DNA from: Solobacterium sp.
Lineage (GTDB): Bacteria; Bacillota_I; Bacilli_A; Erysipelotrichales; Erysipelotrichaceae
Direction of reading: 5' to 3'
Assembly: GCA_017419465.1 (NCBI GenBank)
Contig: JAFOLE010000273.1
Coordinates: 1 to 6,286, forward strand
Length of the DNA stretch: 6,286 nucleotides
Below the pieces are notes generated by a model that was given only the letters and a program-made list of their open reading frames with translations, had not been told where the DNA came from and searched no databases. The position numbers were made by a program, and so were the translations under genes. Positions 1 through 5,339 of this stretch are shown here, one piece after another (within the stretch, counting starts at the first letter, position 1; each line of letters starts with the position of its first letter).

Positions 1-89
1 GCATGCATGATGTTTTGGCAAAAGAAAAGCAGAGAACGCTGCCAATTTGGGTTTACGGAGTCGATCTCTGCTCGTTTATTCTATCATGA
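1..89 (+). CDS. C-terminal end of an unidentified upstream gene (5' partial)
   Basis: An open frame enters from the left edge (first whole codon at base 3) and stops at TGA 87-89. Its visible tail ends WVYGVDLCSFILS, with basic and polar residues before it and a hydrophobic end. The reading frame cannot be proven from under 30 codons. The call rests on the frame being open from the edge and on the intrinsic terminator about 50 bp downstream on the same strand, which needs an upstream gene to serve. A competing frame starting at base 1 stays open to TAG 112-114 but gives a less protein-like sequence. I do not recognise the family. Confidence 0.28.
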   Translation, partial: MHDVLAKEKQRTLPIWVYGVDLCSFILS

Positions 90-140
90 CGTCTTCGTCA
101 TTGCCATCGTTTAGACTGTTTGACTTTGTCAACAGACTGA

Positions 141-161
141 GGCGGAGTATTCCGCCTTTTT
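141..161 (+). terminator. Rho-independent terminator of the upstream gene
   Basis: A perfect 6-bp GC-rich stem, GGCGGA / TCCGCC (141-146 with 151-156), has a GTAT tetraloop and is followed at once by five T (157-161). No T-run follows the hairpin on the minus strand, so it acts rightward. It separates the upstream transcript from the flavodoxin-operon promoter that begins 16 bp further on. Confidence 0.75.
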
Positions 162-176
162 CAATGAACACTTTTC

Positions 177-205
177 TTGCAAAGTTATGTTGACCTAACT
201 ATAAT
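177..205 (+). promoter_or_regulatory. Sigma-A-type promoter of the DUF3793-flavodoxin operon
   Basis: A -35 box TTGCAA (177-182; 4 of 6 consensus bases, TTGACA) is followed by a 17-bp spacer and a perfect -10 box TATAAT (200-205). Transcription should start near base 212, giving a leader of about 60 nt before the ATG at 274. The box strength and spacing suggest high intrinsic activity that must be held down by a repressor. The two 18-bp inverted repeats that overlap and flank the -10 box are the obvious candidates for that control. Confidence 0.72.
183..200. promoter_or_regulatory. Putative operator O1, in the -35/-10 spacer
   Basis: An 18-bp imperfect palindrome, AGTTAT-GTTGAC-CTAACT. The outer AGTTA / TAACT arms match exactly and some inner bases also pair. 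It fills the promoter spacer and shares the first T of the -10 box, so a bound protein would block RNA polymerase. It has the same arms and arm spacing as O2. The TTAG...CTAA flavour resembles DtxR/IdeR/MntR-type boxes; this regulator assignment is inference. Confidence 0.55.
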
Positions 206-212
206 GAACATC

Positions 213-230
213 AGTTAGTTATCTCTAACT
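213..230. promoter_or_regulatory. Putative operator O2, at the transcription start
   Basis: AGTTAG-TTATCT-CTAACT is a perfect 6-bp inverted repeat with a 6-bp centre. It lies just downstream of the predicted start of transcription. It begins exactly 30 bp after O1, about three helical turns, so two dimers could bind the same face of the DNA. An alternative reading of the same bases is TAGTTA-TCTC-TAACTA (216-231). Recurrence of the same arms at the same spacing makes chance unlikely. Confidence 0.58.
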
Positions 231-273
231 ATTGGCGGTGATAATCAGATGAGAGCCGGCCGGAGGGAAACCC

Positions 274-825
274 ATGCCGGACGCATACATTGTAAGACAC
301 TGTTCCCCGACACTGGCGGGACTGAAAACCGGAAACATGTTTACGGTGAAGCAGGGAAAGGAAACTATGGTATCCGATCTTCGCAACGTGAATCACCGCA
401 TAACGAAATACGGGTTGCGTATGATCCCGCTGCGCAGAAACGGAGAAGACGTTCTCCTGTATCTGTACCGCCCGGAGCGTCTGAAGAAGGACCTGAATCA
501 TCCCGAAGCACAGAGGATCCTCTCGCAGAAGGGGTATAACATTCAGGACAGTGAACAGTGTGTTGCGCAGGTTGCGGAACATCTCCGCACCGATGCGTCA
601 TTTCCGCATGAGATCGGTTTATTTCTCAGCTATCCGCCGGAGGATGTACTTGGTTTCATGGTTCATCCGAAACAGGGTGTAAAGGCGGTAGGCTGCTGGA
701 AAGTCTATGGGGATAAGGAAAAAGCGGAACAGACCTTTCGGAAGTATGATGCCTGCACTGCCATCTATCAGAAGGCGGTGTCCGGCGGGAAATCCCTTGA
801 ACAGCTCATCGTATGTGAACGATAA
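274..825 (+). CDS. DUF3793 family protein, first gene of the flavodoxin operon
   Basis: This 183-aa soluble protein has no signal peptide or membrane segment. It matches my recollection of the DUF3793 family of Clostridia and relatives. The features that suggest this are an N-terminal HCSPTLAGLKTGNMF block (residues 9-23, with Cys10), EIGLFLSYPPEDVLGF (113-128), CWKVYGD (141-147) and a late YDACTAIY block (158-165). The spaced conserved Cys and His residues (His9, Cys10, His112, Cys141, Cys161) could bind metal or be redox-active, but the biochemical role of the family is unknown to me. The start at 274 is supported by GGAGGG at 262-267, 6 bp upstream. The stop lies 9 bp before the flavodoxin ATG, so the two are almost certainly cotranscribed. 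Members of this family are, as I recall, often found beside flavodoxin or ferrous-iron transport genes, which agrees with the metalloregulator-like operators upstream. Being a gene is near certain; the family name is likely. Confidence 0.85.
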   Translation: MPDAYIVRHCSPTLAGLKTGNMFTVKQGKETMVSDLRNVNHRITKYGLRMIPLRRNGEDVLLYLYRPERLKKDLNHPEAQRILSQKGYNIQDSEQCVAQVAEHLRTDASFPHEIGLFLSYPPEDVLGFMVHPKQGVKAVGCWKVYGDKEKAEQTFRKYDACTAIYQKAVSGGKSLEQLIVCER

Positions 826-834
826 GGAGAGATT

Positions 835-1257
835 ATGAGCAAGGTTGCAGTAGTGTATTGGAGCGGTACCGGTAACACCCAGATGATGGCAGAGTCCGTA
901 GCCGCAGGCGCACAGGCACAGGGCGCTGAAGTATCCATGTTCGTACCGGCAGAGTTTACCGCCGACATGGTTGCCGGATTTGACGGCATTGCCTTCGGAT
1001 GCCCGGCAATGGGTTCGGAAGTTCTTGAAGAGGGTGAATTCGAACCGATGTTTGCCGGTGTGGAAGGAGCGCTTTCCGGAAAGAAAGTTGGACTTTTCGG
1101 TTCCTATGGCTGGGGTGACGGTCAGTGGATGCGTGACTGGCAGGACCGTGTTGCGGCAGACGGCGCAATGCTTGTCAGCGACGGTGTCGTTGCCAACGCG
1201 GCACCGGATGGAAGCGCACTGGCAGACTGTGAAGCACTCGGCAAGGCGCTGGCCTGA
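835..1257 (+). CDS. Flavodoxin, clostridial short-chain type
   Basis: A 140-aa cytoplasmic FMN protein that shuttles low-potential electrons and can replace ferredoxin when iron is short. The phosphate-binding loop WSGTGNT is at residues 9-15. The first FMN-flanking loop reads GCPAMGSEVLEEGEFEP (55-71), with Met59 where many flavodoxins have Trp. The second loop FGSYGWGDGQWMRDW (88-102) places Trp93 against the isoalloxazine ring. These blocks closely resemble the Clostridium beijerinckii flavodoxin, and the length is typical of the short-chain class, which lacks the extra loop of long-chain forms. The ribosome binding site AAGGAGA (824-830) overlaps the stop of the DUF3793 gene, so translation of the two is coupled or at least co-ordinated. 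An intrinsic terminator follows 28 bp after the stop, making this the last gene of the operon. The physiological partner enzyme is not evident in the window. Confidence 0.95.
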   Translation: MSKVAVVYWSGTGNTQMMAESVAAGAQAQGAEVSMFVPAEFTADMVAGFDGIAFGCPAMGSEVLEEGEFEPMFAGVEGALSGKKVGLFGSYGWGDGQWMRDWQDRVAADGAMLVSDGVVANAAPDGSALADCEALGKALA

Positions 1258-1285
1258 ACGAAATCAGACACCGGAATATGAAAAT

Positions 1286-1315
1286 GGCTCAGGCATTAAA
1301 TGACTGAGTCTTTTT
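1286..1315 (+). terminator. Terminator of the flavodoxin operon, possibly bidirectional
   Basis: GGCTCAG (1286-1292) pairs with CTGAGTC (1304-1310), 7 bp with one G-U pair, around an 11-nt loop that can pair further (ATT/AAT). Five T follow (1311-1315). Read from the minus strand, the same stem is followed by ATTTTC, so it may also end the converging Rpn-family transcript, whose stop codon is about 15 bp away at 1331. Confidence 0.75.
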
Positions 1316-1330
1316 CGTTCTCCGGGTAAG

Positions 1331-2239
1331 TTATGACAACAGCTTAAGATGTTCAATTACTGCGGGAATGTCCTTTTCCGAAACACGAAGAAGTCTAAGT
1401 GCTTCACCCTGCGGGATATTCATACACTGCATAAGATTCCAAACGCTCCTGGCAATGCCTTTCAGGATGCCGTCCGCTTCGCCTTCGGCTCTACCTTCTT
1501 CTTTACCTTCCGCACGCATTTTCATGCGCTCTTCTTTTGATAGAAAATGTCTCATGGAATATGCTCCTTCCTTCACCTCCGATTGTACCGTATATTCGAA
1601 TTGTTGTGGATAAAATTCGTTTAACACCTGTAATACCTCTCTCCCGTGTTTCAGATGATACAGGTTGTCGAGACTGTCTGAATTATTCTCCATATTGCGC
1701 AGTGCATTCAAAACATAGCCAAAGTCACCCTTGAACTTCGACGCAAAGCTGTCATCTATGTGAAGAAGATCGATGATATTGGCACGGTAATCACTGACAA
1801 ACGGCCGCAGTTCTTCCGGAATATCCATCGCCTCGTTCAGAGTAGCCGGCGCATTCCACGGCTGTGTTCCGTAATACAGAACAAGGGTAAGAACCGGAAC
1901 TGGGTCTTCCGGTTTTTCGGCCTGATCACGGTAATCGCCGCCGTCATAACCGGCATTGCGCAGCACCATACGCTTATCGATATGAGACTGATTTTCCACA
2001 CTGAAAATGCACAGCTTTACGTGCTCTTTTTTCAGGATTTTTGTGACGTCGCGATACAGACCATGCAGGACGGTTCCGGAGTTATAGGATGTCACGGGAT
2101 TACGGTTACAGAGATCCGATGCGCGGATGATGGGTTTTCCGTCATATATCACCGCATTGAAAATGGATGCGGCGACATCCCTGTGACGCATCAGAAGCTT
2201 GAGCGCAAGATCTTTCTTTGTTGGGACAGAGTCATTCAT
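1331..2239 (-). CDS. Rpn-family PD-(D/E)XK nuclease / YhgA-like transposase-family protein
   Basis: A 302-aa protein of the clostridial branch of the Rpn (recombination-promoting nuclease, putative transposase) family. Characterised Rpn proteins of E. coli are DNA endonucleases that raise RecA-independent recombination; activity here is inferred. The nuclease core is visible: RDVTK with Asp64, then FSVENQ with Glu82 and Gln84, followed by RMVLRNAGYDGGDYRDQ (90-106). Next come PVLTLVLYYGTQPW, about 115-128, and a DYRANIIDL / FKGDF stretch typical of this branch. The C-terminal part has a charged, glycine-rich EGKEEGRAEGEADG tract (about 244-257) and then a short helical tail, also typical. The start ATG (2237-2239) has GGAGG 7 bp upstream (CCTCC on the + strand at 2247-2251). 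It is a lone gene, convergent with flavodoxin and divergent from preA. No inverted repeats or target duplications flank it, so it is not an insertion sequence in the strict sense. Members usually occur in many copies per genome. Confidence 0.88.
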   Translation of the reverse strand: MNDSVPTKKDLALKLLMRHRDVAASIFNAVIYDGKPIIRASDLCNRNPVTSYNSGTVLHGLYRDVTKILKKEHVKLCIFSVENQSHIDKRMVLRNAGYDGGDYRDQAEKPEDPVPVLTLVLYYGTQPWNAPATLNEAMDIPEELRPFVSDYRANIIDLLHIDDSFASKFKGDFGYVLNALRNMENNSDSLDNLYHLKHGREVLQVLNEFYPQQFEYTVQSEVKEGAYSMRHFLSKEERMKMRAEGKEEGRAEGEADGILKGIARSVWNLMQCMNIPQGEALRLLRVSEKDIPAVIEHLKLLS

Positions 2240-2311
2240 GAGGTTTCCTCCTCACTGTACTTATTGCCTCCAAACTGAAGAATACACGCGGAAAACGGAA
2301 ACTTTTCTGAT

Positions 2312-2340
2312 TTTTTTAAAATGGGATTACCCATTATAAT
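2312..2340 (+). promoter_or_regulatory. Predicted preA promoter
   Basis: A perfect -10 box TATAAT (2335-2340) lies 36 bp before the preA start codon, predicting a leader of roughly 29 nt. At 17-bp spacing the -35 position (2312-2317) is only TTTTTT within a T-run, a poor match that hints at dependence on an activator or on regulation through the overlapping palindrome. The -10 octamer ATTATAAT (2333-2340) is self-complementary and could also serve the minus strand, but no good minus-strand -35 is present. Confidence 0.5.
2320..2335. promoter_or_regulatory. Putative operator in the preA promoter
   Basis: A perfect inverted repeat, AATGGG-ATTA-CCCATT (6-bp arms, 4-bp centre), sits between the -35 region and the -10 box of the preA promoter and shares the first T of TATAAT. 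Its place suits a repressor site. It lacks a T-run after it, so it is not a terminator. The arms differ from those of the flavodoxin operators, so a different regulator is implied. It could also affect the divergent Rpn-family gene. The binding protein is unknown. Confidence 0.5.
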
Positions 2341-2375
2341 ATTTATAACCACTTGAGTTTTAGGAGATTAATGCC

Positions 2376-3890
2376 ATGACAATGAAACCGGTCTTTCACC
2401 GTTCAGATATGATCCGCTGCGCGTTATGCGGCAATGCGCCATGCGCCGGCGCATGTCCCAGTTTTGATCCCTCTGCGATTCTCCGCAGTATCTGGTTTCG
2501 TAATGAAGCACCTGCGGCAGCGGCACTGCCGGATACACTGCCGTGCATGAACTGTGAGGCACCGTGTGAATCTGCCTGTGTACGGGCAGGGGAAGTGCCG
2601 ATCCGAAAACTGATGATCCGGCTGAAGGAAGAAGTGCTGCCGAATAATGAAGGCCCGATTCCCCAGGATGAAGAACGTCTGAGATGTGATTTCTGCGGAA
2701 TTCCGATGGAGAATCCGTTCCTGCTTTCTTCCAGTGTTGTCGCAAGCACCTATGATATGTGCGCCCGTGCCTTTGAGGCGGGATGGGGCGGTGTTGCCTT
2801 CAAGACCATCTGCACCTTTGATATTCATGAAGCGTCCCCGCGCTTTTCTGCGATCCGGGGAGACAGCGGCTCGATTATCGGGTTTAAAAATATTGAACAG
2901 CTTTCCGATCACTCGGTAAAAGAAAATATGGAGATCTTCCGGAAGCTGAAGAAAAACTATCCGACCAAGTTTATCCTTGCGTCGATCATGGGACGCAACG
3001 AAGACGAATGGGAGGAGCTTGCCCGGCTCTGCGATGAAAACGGCGCGGATGCGATCGAACTGAATTTCTCCTGTCCGAATATGGAAGAAGGGGGACTTGG
3101 TTCGGATATCGGCCAGAATGAAGGACTTGTGGAACGCTTTACCAGAGCCGCAAGAAGAGGCACGGCCAAACCGATCCTCGCCAAGCTGACCCCGAATGTC
3201 GCACAGATGAGTCCGTTTGCGGAAGCCGCAAAACGGGGCGGGGCAGATGGAATTGCGGCGATCAATACGATCAAAAGCATCACCAAGGTAAATCCCTTTA
3301 CCTACGTGTCGGCTCCGGCAGTGCACGGAAAGTCTGCGGTCGGCGGCTACAGCGGAAATGCGGTCAAACCGATCGGGCTGCGCTTTATTGCGGAGCTTGG
3401 TCAGAATCCTACCCTGAAGGGAATGCATATCAGTGGGATGGGCGGCATTGAGACATGGAAGGATGCCCTGGAATATATCCTGCTGGGGTCTTCTTCGGTA
3501 CAGGTGACGACCGCTGTCATGCAGTATGGATACCGCATCATTGATGATCTGAAATCCGGTCTGAATACCTTTCTTGCATGGAGCGGAAGAGACTCGGTTC
3601 GTGATATGATTGGTCTGGCGCTGGACGCGGTAAGCAGCACCACTGATGTGCTGGAGCGGGATACGATCCTGTTTCCGAAGTTCAATCACGATACCTGCAT
3701 CGGCTGCGGCCGCTGCGAGATCTCGTGCGCCGACGGCGGACACCAGGCAATTCATCTGGATGAGACCAGACGGCCGAAGCTGGACGGCAGTAAATGCGTC
3801 GGCTGTCATCTCTGTATCCTGGTATGTCCGAGCCGCTCGATCGTTCCTTCCGGGAAGCGCATCAAACGGCCGGCACATCATAAGGAGTAA
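2376..3890 (+). CDS. preA: PreA-like dihydropyrimidine dehydrogenase catalytic subunit with an added N-terminal Fe-S domain
   Basis: A 504-aa cytoplasmic flavo-iron-sulfur protein. Residues about 100-430 form the FMN-binding dihydroorotate/dihydropyrimidine dehydrogenase barrel: WGGVAFKT (137-144, with the expected FMN-contacting Lys143), ELNFSCPN (228-235), GLGSDIGQ (240-247), then LAKLTPN, GGADGIAAINT, YSGNAVKPI, SGMGGIETW and VTTAVMQYG. All of these match E. coli PreA as I recall it. Two C-terminal [4Fe-4S] motifs follow: Cys441/444/447/451 and Cys474/477/480/484. Unlike E. coli PreA (about 411 aa), it has about 95 extra N-terminal residues with two more Cys sets, 15/18/23/27 and 57/60/64/68. 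These resemble the N-terminal Fe-S domain of mammalian DPD and of PreT/GltD. The family reduces uracil/thymine with electrons passed from PreT. No PreT is visible here, so the electron donor is unknown and the substrate is inferred. The start at 2376 has TAGGAGA (2361-2367) 8 bp upstream; Met3 is a weaker alternative. Confidence 0.85.
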   Translation: MTMKPVFHRSDMIRCALCGNAPCAGACPSFDPSAILRSIWFRNEAPAAAALPDTLPCMNCEAPCESACVRAGEVPIRKLMIRLKEEVLPNNEGPIPQDEERLRCDFCGIPMENPFLLSSSVVASTYDMCARAFEAGWGGVAFKTICTFDIHEASPRFSAIRGDSGSIIGFKNIEQLSDHSVKENMEIFRKLKKNYPTKFILASIMGRNEDEWEELARLCDENGADAIELNFSCPNMEEGGLGSDIGQNEGLVERFTRAARRGTAKPILAKLTPNVAQMSPFAEAAKRGGADGIAAINTIKSITKVNPFTYVSAPAVHGKSAVGGYSGNAVKPIGLRFIAELGQNPTLKGMHISGMGGIETWKDALEYILLGSSSVQVTTAVMQYGYRIIDDLKSGLNTFLAWSGRDSVRDMIGLALDAVSSTTDVLERDTILFPKFNHDTCIGCGRCEISCADGGHQAIHLDETRRPKLDGSKCVGCHLCILVCPSRSIVPSGKRIKRPAHHKE

Positions 3891-3916
3891 CCGCCGGTAA
3901 ACAGAATCAACGATAC

Positions 3917-3953
3917 AGCTGCGGGAATTCCCGGCAGGGATACCGCAGCTTTT
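3917..3953 (+). terminator. Hairpin terminator or attenuator between preA and the MATE gene
   Basis: An 8-bp perfect stem, AGCTGCGG / CCGCAGCT (3917-3924 with 3943-3950), is extended by an inner stem TCCC-GGCA-GGGA (3929-3940). It is followed by only four T (3950-3953) before ATGAG. It begins 26 bp after the preA stop and ends just before the ribosome binding site of the next gene. The strong stem with a short T-run suggests partial termination, so the downstream genes may be expressed by read-through. I see no convincing promoter between the two genes. Confidence 0.62.
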
Positions 3954-3956
3954 ATG

Positions 3957-3962
3957 AGAGGA
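3957..3962 (+). promoter_or_regulatory. Ribosome binding site deciding the MATE start
   Basis: AGAGGA lies 9 bp before ATG 3972. The alternative in-frame ATG at 3954 has no purine-rich sequence before it, only the descending arm and T-run of the hairpin. Starting at 3954 would also put the first codons directly on the terminator. The start is therefore placed at 3972. Confidence 0.65.
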
Positions 3963-3971
3963 TCAGAAGAA

Positions 3972-5336
3972 ATGAGCACAGCAGAATCCACAAACAACCT
4001 GAAAGAAACATTCCGCATCGCATGGCCTTCCGTTACGGAGAGCGTCCTGATCGTACTTGCGGGCATGGTAGACACGTATATGGTATCCACCCTGGGCAAA
4101 GCCTCGGTGGCGGGTGTCGGCGTAACCAATCAGCCGAAGTATTTTGCCTATACGATGTTCTATGCGCTCAATACCGCAATTGCCTCGATGGTTGCCCGCC
4201 GGCTTGGTCAGAAGCGGCGGAAAGATGCCAACGGCATGTTTCTTACCGCACTGGTATTTGTGACGGCGGTTTCCGTTGTGCTTGGACTGCTGTGCGTGAT
4301 CTTTGCGCGGCCGATTCTTCTGCTGTTCGGCGCAAATCCACAGACGCTTCCGATGGCGGTGCCTTACTGGAATATCGTCATGGGGTTCAGTGTATTCAAC
4401 CTTGTCTCCATGTATATCAATGCGGCACAGCGCGGCTGCGGAAATACCCGCATTGCGATGACCACCAACCTGACGTCAAATGTGGTCAATGTCATCATGA
4501 ACTACCTGCTCATCAACGGACACTGCGGCTTTCCGGCCCTCGGCATCAACGGTGCGGCGATTGCGACAGTGCTCGGAACGGTCGTTGCCTTCTTCATGAG
4601 TGTGCGCTCCCTGTTCAAGAAAGACAGCTTTGTCCAGGCGCAGTATATCCGCGCCGAAGCGATCCGTCCGAGCAGGGAATCTGTGAAGGAGCTTGTGCCG
4701 ATGAGCGGAACACTGCTCAGCGAGAATCTCATGACCCGGCTTGGCTTTGCGATTACCGGTGCGCTGACGGCCCGGATCGGAACCGACCCGTACTCCGCGC
4801 ATATCGTCGGTATGACCTTCATGAACCTTGGCTTTGCGTTCGGAGACGGCCTGCAGTCGGCGATGGTTGCCCTTGTCGGTAAAAGCGTCGGTGAAAACAA
4901 TCCCGCCAAGGCAAAGAGTTATGTCCGGAGCGGTCAGAAGTTCGGTCTTGTGATTTCCGTAATCGTGGCGGCTCTGATGCTTGTATTGGACAAACAGATT
5001 TTCGGACTCTATTTCCCGAATGATCCGATCATGCTGGAATACGGACAGCTGATTTCCCGCTTTATCGCGGTCATCATGCCGATCCAGGTTGCCAAGATCG
5101 TATTCAACGGCATGTTGCGGGGAGCGGGCGACGTCCGCTTTACCCTGATCGGATCGACGATCGGTGTCACGATCGTTCAGTCGATCCTGATGTATTTCCT
5201 GATTATCCGCATGCACACCGGACTCACCGGAGTCTGGGTCAGTATACTGATCAGCCAGGCCGTACAGCTTGCGCTGTTCAGCTGGCGTTATTTCTCTGGC
5301 AGATGGATGACTGCCGCACAGCCTAAAGGAGCCTGA
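3972..5336 (+). CDS. MATE family multidrug/metabolite efflux transporter
   Basis: A 454-aa inner-membrane protein (from ATG 3972) with the length and the twelve alternating hydrophobic segments of the MATE family, arranged as two related halves. TM1 carries WPSVTESVLIVLAGMVDTYM (residues 18-37) with an acidic Asp34 in the membrane, as in cation-coupled members. GVGVTNQPKYF follows. The first half ends near the basic loop after GTVVAFFMSVRSLF. The second half opens with PMSGTLLSENLMTRLGF and contains LRGAGDVRFTL, the equivalent of RGCGNTRIAM in the first half. This internal echo supports the two-domain fold. Such proteins export drugs or metabolites using a Na+ or H+ gradient; neither substrate nor coupling ion can be read from sequence. 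It lies downstream of preA behind a hairpin and ends 3 bp before the next gene, whose ribosome binding site lies within its last codons. Cotranscription with that gene is very likely. Export of a compound sensed or processed by the neighbours is conceivable but unproven. Confidence 0.92.
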   Translation: MSTAESTNNLKETFRIAWPSVTESVLIVLAGMVDTYMVSTLGKASVAGVGVTNQPKYFAYTMFYALNTAIASMVARRLGQKRRKDANGMFLTALVFVTAVSVVLGLLCVIFARPILLLFGANPQTLPMAVPYWNIVMGFSVFNLVSMYINAAQRGCGNTRIAMTTNLTSNVVNVIMNYLLINGHCGFPALGINGAAIATVLGTVVAFFMSVRSLFKKDSFVQAQYIRAEAIRPSRESVKELVPMSGTLLSENLMTRLGFAITGALTARIGTDPYSAHIVGMTFMNLGFAFGDGLQSAMVALVGKSVGENNPAKAKSYVRSGQKFGLVISVIVAALMLVLDKQIFGLYFPNDPIMLEYGQLISRFIAVIMPIQVAKIVFNGMLRGAGDVRFTLIGSTIGVTIVQSILMYFLIIRMHTGLTGVWVSILISQAVQLALFSWRYFSGRWMTAAQPKGA

Positions 5337-5339
5337 TAT

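Noticed and set aside
86..135. Small inverted repeats ATGACG-TCTT-CGTCAT (86-101) and CTGTTTGAC-TTT-GTCAACAG (116-135)
   Set aside because: They lie in the probable 3' untranslated region before the terminator. Neither has a T-run or a promoter next to it, and short repeats of this size can arise by chance; no role can be assigned.
1760..2278. 172-codon + strand frame opposite the Rpn-family gene
   Set aside because: The minus-strand frame carries the Rpn-family motifs and a good ribosome binding site; this one has neither.
2371..2379. Tiny ATG-CCA-TGA frame overlapping the preA start codon
   Set aside because: A two-codon frame is poor evidence for a leader peptide, and its ATG sits close to the same ribosome binding site by chance composition.
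2424..3881. Long open frame (about 485 codons) on the minus strand across preA
   Set aside because: It is fully antisense to a gene with clear PreA motifs. Its translation is rich in Arg, His, Gln and Ile without recognisable motifs, as expected for a mirror frame of a codon-biased gene, and it has no ribosome binding site that I can see.
3954..3971. Upstream in-frame ATG giving a 460-aa MATE protein
   Set aside because: It has no ribosome binding site and abuts the hairpin and T-run; ATG 3972 has AGAGGA at a good distance.
4022..4882. 286-codon + strand frame inside the MATE gene
   Set aside because: Out of frame with the clear MATE protein. Its translation is Cys/Arg/His rich and soluble-looking with no family features, so it is a shadow frame.
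4476..5216. 246-codon minus-strand frame across the MATE gene
   Set aside because: Antisense to the MATE coding sequence, and its translation is dominated by Asp, Arg and His with no motif.
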